Below the pieces are notes generated by a model, which did not search any database, was not told the origin of the DNA, and worked only from the letters and a program-made list of their open reading frames with translations. Shown piece by piece: positions 6,248-12,415 of a stretch of DNA of 12,415 bases. The position numbers and the translations under genes are program-made. Source of the DNA: an uncultured Clostridia bacterium (GTDB lineage Bacteria > Bacillota > Clostridia > UBA1381); the NCBI GenBank assembly GCA_905236685.1, contig CAJOPD010000098.1, positions 1 to 12,415 on the forward strand, read 5' to 3'. Position 1 is the first letter of the stretch. The number at the start of each line of letters is the position of its first letter.

Positions 6248-9200
6248 TTAAACCTCCTAAGTGCAACGGTAATGACATTATCAATTATTTTGTCTATCGT
6301 ATCAAAATCAATTTTGAGGTTTTGCTCCTTTTCATACCTATAGAACAAATCATCAATTGCTTGAGCAATTTTGTTGTGAATTGTCTGATTATCATGCCAG
6401 TCTACCATATCATGTTCCTTAATGATTTCTGTGATTTCCAAAGATATGTCGGAAACAGCATCAATATTTTCACTAAGGTTAATAACATCATCTAAAATTG
6501 CGGAAATAACTCCATAAAAAGCCTGTGCATGAACATCTTCTTTAATCTTTTCAGGATACGATATATTTGTTGTACCGCTCCTATAATCATCCATGATTTT
6601 ACGCATCTTTTCAAGGTATTCGGCTTCTGTGATTATTCGATTTTTATACTCCTCCAAGGCATCTTTAATCCTTTTTGAAAAGGCTTCATAGTATGCAGGA
6701 TTTTCGTCATATTTCTGTTTAATACTCTTTGTCATATGGGATAAAATAGCATCAGCCTGTGACCGAAAACTTCCAAGTTCTTTAAGTTCTTTTTCCATTT
6801 CATCTCTGTCTAAAATATCAACAGGATTGGTGATTTGCTTCAGTCCGCTAACAGTTATATAGGTATCTAATAAATTCTGCATTTGCTTTTCATATTCAGC
6901 ATTATCAATAACATCTGCATACCTAATTTTTACGCTCCGCCTAACCTTTGCATAAAAAGCAAATTGCTTCTTGTACTTGTCAAGCTCCACCTTGTCAATA
7001 GAATTGTATGTGGTCTCTGAAGTTATAACAATATTTAATGCTCTTCCGAAGCCACAAAGAGTATCGTAGAATTTTGCTCTTAATTCATCATCAGCAAGGA
7101 ATACTTCAATTTCCTCTGTATCTTCATTGTTATTAACCGGCAAAAATATATCACAAAGTCTTGAATACTCTTCTCGAAGTTTGCTGATACTTTGCATAAT
7201 ATCAACTACAACGCCTTTTATATCCTCGGAGTCAAAGTCTTCTAATCCTGCGCCGCTATAAACCTCCAAAGCGTCGTCAAGTTTTTTAATCAAGCCTCTG
7301 TAATCCACAATAAGTCCAAAATCTTTGCCCTCACAAAGCCTGTTTGTTCTGGCTATAGCCTGTAATAACCCATGTTCTTTTAGCTCTTTGTCAATGTATA
7401 GAACTTGTGTCAACGGTGCATCAAATCCTGTCAAAAGTTTGCTACATACAATTAGAATATCAATTTCACCGTCAATAAATTTAGTTTTAATAGTTTCCTC
7501 ATATTCATCAGCATTGCCATACTGCGACATCATCTTTTTCCAAAATTCAATCACTAAATCATCAGTGCTTTCGTCGATATCGTCATTACCTTCACGCATA
7601 TCTGGGGCAGAAATAACTACCGCTGTTTTAAGATCACCAAACTGCTCGAAACATTTTTGATATCTTACAGCATCTTTTTTGAAATTACAAGCGAGCATAG
7701 CCTTAAATCCCGTATTCTTATATCCATCCAAAAAATGCTGATTTATATCAAGGGCAATTCTTTTTATGCGTGCATCAGTTGAAGAAAGCCGCTTGATGCT
7801 ACTCCATTTATTTTTCAAGTCAGCTTTTTGTGCCTCTTGCAGTCTTTTTGTAACTTGCTCGAACCATAAATCTATATTTTCTTCATCAACGGATTGCTCG
7901 ATAAATTTTCCCTCATAAATTAACGGAACTATGGCTTTATCCTCAACACCGTCTTTAATTGTGTACTTGTGAATAAGCTTTCCGAATTTAGCCATAGTGT
8001 TCTTTTCAGACCTCATTAGCGGAGTGCCCGTAAATCCGATATAGCAAGCATTTGGAAATACAACACGCATTTTTGTTGCAAGATTCCCATAATTAGATCG
8101 ATGACTTTCATCTACAAGAACAAATATATCACGGGAATCATTTTTCAGTCCGCTGCTTTCCACCGTGTTAAATTTGTTAATAATTGATGTAATAATATCC
8201 ACGCTGTTTGAATTTATAAGCTCTATTAAGTGCTTTCCGCTGGTAGCTCTGGCAGGGGATAAGCGTGTATGCGAAAAAGTTTTTGCTATTTGTCGGTCAA
8301 GCTCTTTTCTATCTGTTACTATAACAACCTTCGGATTACATGCACACATTTCCATAAGGATATATTTTGCCACCATAACCATTGTGAGTGACTTTCCGCT
8401 CCCTTGGGTATGCCAAATAACACCCCCGTTGCGAATGCCGTTTTTATCAAAGGTGTTAATGTACTTTATAATCTCCTCAACCGCAAAAAATTGCTGATAT
8501 CTGCAAATCTTTTTAATATTTGCATCATAAATTATAAAGTATTTTGTCAGTCGCAGTAACCTTTCGGGCAGAAAAAGCGAAACAATATTTCTGTCCTGAA
8601 CTGTAATTTCTCTGTCAACTATCGCAAAATCAAGCATTTTGTCGCACAATTCATCGTCTTGCTCTTTCCATATACACCAAAAATTCTTACCCGTACCGCA
8701 AGTAGCATACTTGACAGCGTTTTTATTTGTTGCCATAACTATTTGGGCAAACTTGAAAAGCTGAGGAATATATTCCTTCTTTTGATTTCTTATCATTTGG
8801 CTTATTGCTTGTTCTTCAGATACCGTTGGAGCCTTACATTCAATAACACCAAACGGAATTCCATTTACGAATAAAACAATATCAGGTCTTGCATTATGCT
8901 GTCTGTCAATGCTGTCAACGGAGAATTCTTCTGTAACATGAAATACATTATTTTCAAGGTTGTCCCAGTCGATATATTTAAGATTAAAGCTTTTTTGCGT
9001 ACCGTCAGGCAAATTTTCAAGATAACTTTTGCCGAGCATTAGGGCATCATATATTTTTTCGCTCGTGCGAACAAGTCCTTCTGTTAAAGGCTCATCAAGA
9101 TCATTTATCGCTTTTTCAATATTCCCTGCCGTAAATTTATATTTGCTCTCCCCATACTCATAAGTGTTAAGCTTTATAAGCTGTTCTCTCAGTATATTTT

Positions 9201-9348
9201 TTAGCAAAACGCCGTAAGAGTTTCCACGCTCTGTTACGCAGTCATCGGGTGATATGTATTTATATCCCATCTTGCAAAGCAAATCTATTGCAGGATATTT
9301 GCTTATGTTATCCTCTAAGTATAAGTCTGCTTGGTTCTTGTAACTCAT
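6244..9348 (-). CDS. hsdR: Type I restriction enzyme, endonuclease/translocase subunit HsdR
   Basis: HsdR is the ATP-driven motor and nuclease of a type I restriction-modification complex. It needs HsdM and HsdS to bind DNA. The 1034 residues are full length for the family. The N-terminal nuclease domain has RPDIVLF (Asp156) and VIECKAP (Glu170, Lys172), a PD-(D/E)xK site. The superfamily 2 helicase motifs are TQGSGKS (314-320), DESH (413-416), GFTGTP (438-443), LTGFDAP (639-645) and QAIARTNR (663-670). A charged helical C-terminal region follows. An in-frame TTG at 9366 is rejected in favour of the ATG at 9348, which has GAAAGGA about 10 nt upstream. It lies 72 nt after the DUF2188 gene and overlaps the peptidase gene by 4 nt. 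All catalytic residues are present. Confidence 0.97.
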   Translation of the reverse strand: MSYKNQADLYLEDNISKYPAIDLLCKMGYKYISPDDCVTERGNSYGVLLKNILREQLIKLNTYEYGESKYKFTAGNIEKAINDLDEPLTEGLVRTSEKIYDALMLGKSYLENLPDGTQKSFNLKYIDWDNLENNVFHVTEEFSVDSIDRQHNARPDIVLFVNGIPFGVIECKAPTVSEEQAISQMIRNQKKEYIPQLFKFAQIVMATNKNAVKYATCGTGKNFWCIWKEQDDELCDKMLDFAIVDREITVQDRNIVSLFLPERLLRLTKYFIIYDANIKKICRYQQFFAVEEIIKYINTFDKNGIRNGGVIWHTQGSGKSLTMVMVAKYILMEMCACNPKVVIVTDRKELDRQIAKTFSHTRLSPARATSGKHLIELINSNSVDIITSIINKFNTVESSGLKNDSRDIFVLVDESHRSNYGNLATKMRVVFPNACYIGFTGTPLMRSEKNTMAKFGKLIHKYTIKDGVEDKAIVPLIYEGKFIEQSVDEENIDLWFEQVTKRLQEAQKADLKNKWSSIKRLSSTDARIKRIALDINQHFLDGYKNTGFKAMLACNFKKDAVRYQKCFEQFGDLKTAVVISAPDMREGNDDIDESTDDLVIEFWKKMMSQYGNADEYEETIKTKFIDGEIDILIVCSKLLTGFDAPLTQVLYIDKELKEHGLLQAIARTNRLCEGKDFGLIVDYRGLIKKLDDALEVYSGAGLEDFDSEDIKGVVVDIMQSISKLREEYSRLCDIFLPVNNNEDTEEIEVFLADDELRAKFYDTLCGFGRALNIVITSETTYNSIDKVELDKYKKQFAFYAKVRRSVKIRYADVIDNAEYEKQMQNLLDTYITVSGLKQITNPVDILDRDEMEKELKELGSFRSQADAILSHMTKSIKQKYDENPAYYEAFSKRIKDALEEYKNRIITEAEYLEKMRKIMDDYRSGTTNISYPEKIKEDVHAQAFYGVISAILDDVINLSENIDAVSDISLEITEIIKEHDMVDWHDNQTIHNKIAQAIDDLFYRYEKEQNLKIDFDTIDKIIDNVITVALRRFK

Positions 9349-9386
9349 TATCGTATATCCTTTCAATAGGTATTGTATAAGTGCGT

Positions 9387-9413
9387 TAAGCGAGACAATA
9401 TCTGTCTCGCTTA
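9387..9413. repeat. 11-bp hairpin between the DUF2188 gene and hsdR
   Basis: TAAGCGAGACA (9387-9397) is mirrored perfectly by TGTCTCGCTTA (9403-9413) around a 5-nt loop. It lies in the only sizeable gap of the operon, 8 nt after the DUF2188 stop and about 40 nt before the hsdR start. Neither strand has a T run after the stem, so it is not a standard terminator. It could be a processing or stability element, or a protein-binding site that sets HsdR level. Confidence 0.6.
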
Positions 9414-9420
9414 TGAGTCA

Positions 9421-9654
9421 TTACTTTCTATCCCTTGGCGGACATGGATCATTACCATGGCTGTCAGAATTAGCTATCTTACCATCCTTATTATGTATAA
9501 TAAGTTCAGTATCCTGATTTTTGCTGATAGTACGAGCTTTGTCTATCGCTTCTTTTTTTGTATCTGTGTGTGCACTTGCTCTATCACTACCATTTCTTTT
9601 AATATCCCAACCGCCATTTTTGTTAGGTACTACATGATGTTCGTCTCTTGGCAT
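9421..9654 (-). CDS. Nested in-frame DUF2188 protein (77 aa), likely translated from its own start
   Basis: The ATG at 9654 is Met192 of the 268-aa frame. It is preceded by AAGGAGGTG (9669-9661), a near-perfect Shine-Dalgarno with 8 nt between AGGAGG and ATG, stronger than the site of the longer gene. The resulting 77-residue product, MPRDEHHVVPNKNGGW to PPRDRK, matches the usual length and start of single-domain DUF2188 proteins. Either both proteins are made, or two former genes have become joined by loss of a stop codon. The domain is small and its molecular role is not established. Confidence 0.7.
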   Translation of the reverse strand: MPRDEHHVVPNKNGGWDIKRNGSDRASAHTDTKKEAIDKARTISKNQDTELIIHNKDGKIANSDSHGNDPCPPRDRK

Positions 9655-10227
9655 TCGTTTCACCTCCTTTTCTTTATTTTTTGCTATAAGCTGTTTTTCG
9701 TATTCCTCTTTTATAATCTCGGTCTCAGTTTTTTGAGATATGGAATTTTCTTTATTTGAATAAATAGAATACATAATTTCATCATTATTAGACGAGATTG
9801 ACTTTTCCATGAATGTATCCACGACATATTTAAACTTTTCCTCATCAACATCTAAAGGAAGGACAAGAACATTATTTCCAATTTTAAAATGAATATTTGC
9901 AGTTTTTTCTGTTATTTTCCCTCCTTGAAGTTTGAATATGGTTTTTTTGCTATATTTGAGGAAAATACGAACCAGTAACGCTTTTATCGCGTCCCATATC
10001 GCATTTGTCAATATGCCTTGCATAAAAGCACTTACCAATTCCGGTGACAATAAAACTTCGATAAATGGAAAAAAGAAATCCATTGACGCATTAGCAAATG
10101 CAGAACGTTCGTACAATGCTAATTTCAATTCGCAATTTGCTAACTCACTTTTTATCTCAACAAGTTCTGAATCATCAAAGCTTTTCTTATAGCAAACAAT
10201 AGCGATGTCTGGTTTATCAGTTGTCAT
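9421..10227 (-). CDS. Unknown 268-aa protein with a C-terminal DUF2188 domain
   Basis: I do not recognise residues 1-190. They include a strongly hydrophobic stretch, about 49-90 (MDFFFPFIEVLL...IWDAIKALLVRIFL), that may be membrane-associated. A beta-rich part follows (about 95-140), then a charged helical linker (about 165-191). Residues 192-268 are a complete DUF2188 domain: HHVVPNKNGGW, KKEAIDKARTISKNQ, LIIHNKDGKI and the end GNDPCPPRDRK. DUF2188 proteins are normally stand-alone and about 70-80 residues long. The ATG at 10227 overlaps the hsdS stop (TAATG), with GAGGT 7 nt upstream, so it is coupled to hsdS. The combination is odd because the domain also has its own start (see 9421-9654). 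Function is unknown. Its place between hsdS and hsdR suggests a restriction accessory. Confidence 0.8.
   Translation of the reverse strand: MTTDKPDIAIVCYKKSFDDSELVEIKSELANCELKLALYERSAFANASMDFFFPFIEVLLSPELVSAFMQGILTNAIWDAIKALLVRIFLKYSKKTIFKLQGGKITEKTANIHFKIGNNVLVLPLDVDEEKFKYVVDTFMEKSISSNNDEIMYSIYSNKENSISQKTETEIIKEEYEKQLIAKNKEKEVKRMPRDEHHVVPNKNGGWDIKRNGSDRASAHTDTKKEAIDKARTISKNQDTELIIHNKDGKIANSDSHGNDPCPPRDRK
9655..9669 (-). promoter_or_regulatory. Strong internal Shine-Dalgarno inside the 268-aa gene
   Basis: AAGGAGGTGAAACGA on the minus strand encodes Lys-Glu-Val-Lys-Arg in the long frame and also forms an extended anti-16S pairing site just before an in-frame ATG. Such a site within a coding region usually marks a real start. 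Confidence 0.75.
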
Positions 10228-11525
10228 TATTTACACCTCACAATTCCTGTTAATAATAACTGCATTAAAGATTTTTTATAAGTTTTGTATTCATCAAGCT
10301 TACGCTGATGAAGGGTGATAAGGTTATCGATTCCTTCAAAATATTCTCCGATTTTCTTTTGCTCCGCTAATGTTGGGGGAATAGGGATATGAATTCCTGA
10401 CAAGTTTCCGCGACTTATTCGCTGCCTTGTTCCTCCACCGAGGAATGAATTTACGACATTGAAATACATCGGTGTAGATAGATATTGAACAAGGTATTTA
10501 TTATCATATTCCACAGAAATTCTAACAATGGTACAGTCTACTGCCGTAATCATTCTAGTGCCCAAAGCGGGCATAATACAGGCCCTTCCAGCAGGTTCAG
10601 GCAGCCTTGAAATAAGAATATCCCCCTCATAGATTTCTTCACAATGGAGTCTCTCAAAAGTGTCTTCTGAAATCCATTTTCTGTTGTTCTCTTTATCCAA
10701 GTATTCTGAAGTTCCTACGTTACCAGTTTGAACCAATCTTATTCCTGAATCACTTTGGTCTTTGGCCTCTATCCAGTCGCCATCCGTAAATACTTCACAA
10801 AGCGACTCTAACTTACGCTGTTCCCAAGGGGCAGTAAATTCCGGGAAACGAATTTCGGGGATATTTTCACCGTTCTTTGGGAACATTTTTTGTAGCATTC
10901 CTTTTTTGAGTCGTTTGTACCCATCAATCATCTTTTGTTGCAATTCAATTATTTTGTCTTGTACTGATAATATTTCTGCAATTTTCTGTCGTTCTATTTT
11001 AGATGGTATCGGAATGTTAAAATTTATAAATTCAGAATAATGCACCCTTTGTTTTTCCACAAGGGAGCCTGTGGAAACTTTGTTGTAATATGTAATCATA
11101 ATATTACTAACAAGAAAATCATCCATAAATTTCAAATCAGTTTTTTCTTTTGTTGTAAAAACATCATAGTAGCCTGAAACACATACCGATGTTTTTCCTT
11201 TATGCCTTGCCACGGCACCAAATCTTACATTCATGGGGTTATAGGCAAAATCGTTCGGCTCAACAACTTTATAAGCATTTTCTTTTTTCACGAGGTGACT
11301 TCTTTCGTATCTTTCAGATTTTGGCGTAACACCGTCTTCTATCGTAAGACTATAAAGAGGGTATTTTTCTAAATCTTCTGTATATTCACTTTTTGTGACA
11401 AATAATTCAGCAAAACATGTATTGTGCCAATCGATAGGGGTTATGCCTATCTTTGTCTTTTTATATCCCTCCGGCACTTCACCGTTTTTTATTTGCTCTA
11501 TTCGTTGTTTTATTTCAGGTTTCAT
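10227..11525 (-). CDS. hsdS: Type I restriction-modification specificity subunit HsdS
   Basis: HsdS gives the type I complex its DNA target. The 432 residues follow the standard plan. Target-recognition domain 1 is at about 25-175. Conserved helix 1 (about 176-217) reads PSKIERQKIAEILSVQDKIIELQQKMIDGYKRLKKGMLQKMF. Target-recognition domain 2 is at about 230-383 and starts APWEQRKL. Conserved helix 2 (about 384-427) is LAEQKKIGEYFEGIDNLI...KKSLMQLLLTG. The helices set the gap between the two half-sites. The target sequence cannot be read from the protein. The ATG at 11525 has AGGTGA about 8 nt upstream, inside the stop of the 63-aa gene. The stop overlaps the next gene. No second hsdS or recombinase is seen here, so phase variation by inversion is not supported. 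Confidence 0.95.
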   Translation of the reverse strand: MKPEIKQRIEQIKNGEVPEGYKKTKIGITPIDWHNTCFAELFVTKSEYTEDLEKYPLYSLTIEDGVTPKSERYERSHLVKKENAYKVVEPNDFAYNPMNVRFGAVARHKGKTSVCVSGYYDVFTTKEKTDLKFMDDFLVSNIMITYYNKVSTGSLVEKQRVHYSEFINFNIPIPSKIERQKIAEILSVQDKIIELQQKMIDGYKRLKKGMLQKMFPKNGENIPEIRFPEFTAPWEQRKLESLCEVFTDGDWIEAKDQSDSGIRLVQTGNVGTSEYLDKENNRKWISEDTFERLHCEEIYEGDILISRLPEPAGRACIMPALGTRMITAVDCTIVRISVEYDNKYLVQYLSTPMYFNVVNSFLGGGTRQRISRGNLSGIHIPIPPTLAEQKKIGEYFEGIDNLITLHQRKLDEYKTYKKSLMQLLLTGIVRCK

Positions 11526-11531
11526 TTTTTA

Positions 11532-11723
11532 TCACCTACTTATAAATAAAGAGATTGCAGACAAAATCAATGATAAAACAGAGACAACCAAAGCCCAGAC
11601 CGCAATGCCATCTCTTTTCTTTTGTTTTTCCTCTTCCTGTATTTTTTTATTAATTGAATAGGGTATTACTTTTCCCGCAGCAATATCTGGAATATCAATT
11701 TTCAAATTATCTATGGTACTCAC
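11532..11723 (-). CDS. Small single-helix membrane protein (63 aa)
   Basis: I recognise no family. The N-terminal 38 residues are soluble and charged, ending in EEEKQKKRDG. One hydrophobic helix follows (about 40-62, IAVWALVVSVLSLILSAISLF) and then the chain ends. The basic cluster before the helix suggests a cytoplasmic N-terminus. The GTG start overlaps the end of the previous gene by 17 nt, with AAAGG very close upstream, so the exact start is uncertain. The stop contains the SD of hsdS, 6 nt before its ATG, so translation of this protein is tied to HsdS production. It may partner the four-helix protein encoded just upstream. Confidence 0.75.
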   Translation of the reverse strand: MSTIDNLKIDIPDIAAGKVIPYSINKKIQEEEKQKKRDGIAVWALVVSVLSLILSAISLFISR

Positions 11724-12285
11724 TACCTTTCTTTTGATTTTGAATACTTTTATGATTTTGTTTTTGCTTATTATTCTGGGGTTTTTGATTTTTCCTTGAG
11801 TAGGACTTTCTAATTTTGTTTATTTTAGCGTTATGCTTTCTTCCAGCTAATATAAATGTTACAACTAATACGAAAAATAAAACTGAAATCCAGTATTCTT
11901 TTAAAACGACAGAAAGTATTGAAAAAAACAAATAAATCAAAATATGACTTCGCATCAAATTTAATTCTGTTATCATGGATTGAAATTTTGAATTATTTTC
12001 TGATATTTCTGATACATCTATATCATAATCATCCCTTGACCATATTTTTGTATTAGTTAAAATTGGTTCAATTGTGATAGAACTTATACGGTTAATTATA
12101 AAACCGATTTCATACATAACGACTACTAAAATGCCAGAAACCAGCACATTCCATCTAAGTGCAAAATCTAAATACTTTTCGTCAATACTTATTTTTTCAA
12201 TACACATTAAAACCAATATCGTAGAAAAAATCGCTCCCACGAAAAACATATTTACAATATTATAAAACGGTATTTTATCTTTCAT
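11707..12285 (-). CDS. Four-helix membrane protein of unknown function (192 aa)
   Basis: No family is recognised. Hydrophobic segments lie at about 6-28 (FYNIVNMFFVGAIFSTILVLM), 44-64 (WNVLVSGILVVVMYEIGFII), 111-127 (HILIYLFFSILSVVLK) and 130-146 (WISVLFFVLVVTFILAG). Helices 2 and 3 are separated by an acidic loop (RDDYDIDVSEISENN). The C-terminal 40 residues are extremely Lys/Asn/Gln-rich (KNQKPQNNKQKQNHK) and probably cytoplasmic, able to bind nucleic acid or lipid head groups. An in-frame TTG one codon upstream is passed over for the ATG at 12285. That ATG overlaps the stop of the preceding gene (TGATG). Its position in a defence operon makes a membrane effector or anchor conceivable, but this is only inference. 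Confidence 0.8.
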   Translation of the reverse strand: MKDKIPFYNIVNMFFVGAIFSTILVLMCIEKISIDEKYLDFALRWNVLVSGILVVVMYEIGFIINRISSITIEPILTNTKIWSRDDYDIDVSEISENNSKFQSMITELNLMRSHILIYLFFSILSVVLKEYWISVLFFVLVVTFILAGRKHNAKINKIRKSYSRKNQKPQNNKQKQNHKSIQNQKKGSEYHR

Positions 12286-12415
12286 CAATAATCTTCCTTT
12301 CCCAAGTTAACAAAACATGTATTGTCCTTTATTTCAAACTCTATTGTACCATCACTGCGTGTTGTAAGTACATATCGCATTCTGCCTTCTATTTCCGCTC
12401 CTCTCCCTGCATATA
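12285..12415 (-). CDS. 3' end of an unidentified gene (43 codons visible)
   Basis: The frame is open from the right edge to a TGA at 12287-12285. It encodes about 42 residues, with the beta-rich tail RYVLTTRSDGTIEFEIKDN and the end NLGKEDY. Its TGATG overlap with the next start supports it as a real gene. The part seen is too short to name a family. It does not resemble the C-terminus I would expect for HsdM, so hsdM, if present, lies further upstream. Confidence 0.65.
   Translation of the reverse strand, partial: YAGRGAEIEGRMRYVLTTRSDGTIEFEIKDNTCFVNLGKEDY

Larger units (their letters stand above)
4182..12415. mobile_element. Putative genomic island inserted in tRNA-Trp (one end, continues past the window)
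   Basis: The left border is the 23-nt tRNA 3' scar. To its right the DNA is visibly more A+T-rich than the his operon, and every gene runs on the minus strand. The contents are typical of defence cargo: type I restriction subunits, a YgjP-like peptidase, Fic and unknown membrane proteins. No integrase, excisionase, transfer gene or second attachment site is in the window, so the kind of element (integrative element, phage-related island or decayed island) cannot be named and its right border is unknown. Confidence 0.65.

Noticed and set aside
9387..9413. The hairpin before hsdR as an intrinsic terminator
   Set aside because: No T run follows the stem on either strand.
9373..9759. Plus-strand hydrophobic frame of 128 codons
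   Set aside because: It is antisense to the DUF2188 domain and runs through the intergenic hairpin. The Phe/Tyr/Ile-rich translation is the usual shadow of a Lys/Asn-rich gene.
10227..11525. Phase-variable hsdS inversion system
   Set aside because: No second hsdS, half-hsdS, inverted copy of a recognition domain or recombinase is present in the window. The similar helices in HsdS are the normal internal direct repeat.
1..12415. CRISPR array, retron, insertion sequence or riboswitch
   Set aside because: No regularly spaced repeats, reverse transcriptase, transposase with terminal repeats or recognisable riboswitch fold was seen.

Overview
The window joins two different pieces of DNA from what is probably a Clostridia-class Bacillota, possibly an Oscillospiraceae/Ruminococcaceae-like gut bacterium. 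The evidence for that is the purine-rich Shine-Dalgarno (SD) sites, the A+T-rich intergenic DNA, the his gene order and the general protein style. The taxon is an inference from style, not from a search.

Left part (1-4070, plus strand) is the end of a chromosomal histidine operon: hisB (3' end only), hisH, hisA, hisF, hisIE (fused) and a PHP-type histidinol-phosphatase. The genes are packed with 3-18 nt gaps or 1-4 nt overlaps. Catalytic residues are visible in every complete gene. After about 220 nt with no recognised gene, a strong intrinsic terminator (about 4032-4066) closes the operon.

The junction (4070-4386) is the key structural feature. After a palindromic segment and a second hairpin that has T runs on both strands, there are 23 nt (4182-4204) that read on the minus strand as the last 23 nt of a tRNA gene: T-loop, T-stem 3' half, acceptor 3' half, discriminator G and CCA. 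They resemble tRNA-Trp. The rest of the tRNA is absent. This is what the far end of an element integrated into a tRNA 3' end looks like. The sequence to the right is more A+T-rich and all its genes are on the minus strand.

Right part (4387-12415, minus strand) is therefore read as one end of a defence-type genomic island. In transcription order from the right edge it holds: the 3' end of an unidentified gene, a four-helix membrane protein, a 63-aa single-helix protein, hsdS (type I specificity subunit), a 268-aa gene of unknown function that contains an in-frame, separately SD-equipped DUF2188 gene at its 3' end, hsdR (type I restriction/translocase subunit) and a YgjP-like zinc metallopeptidase. 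Most of these are joined by overlaps or very short gaps and look like one operon. The modification gene hsdM is not between them and is expected beyond the right edge. A Fic-family AMP-transferase gene follows with its own near-consensus promoter, which is overlapped by a perfect 10-bp inverted repeat. This suggests autoregulation through its C-terminal winged helix.

The most interesting points are the tRNA-Trp attachment scar, the nested DUF2188 reading frame, the extra membrane-protein genes upstream of hsdS in the same operon, and the palindromic operator of the Fic gene. No CRISPR array, complete tRNA, rRNA, transposase or integrase gene was seen.
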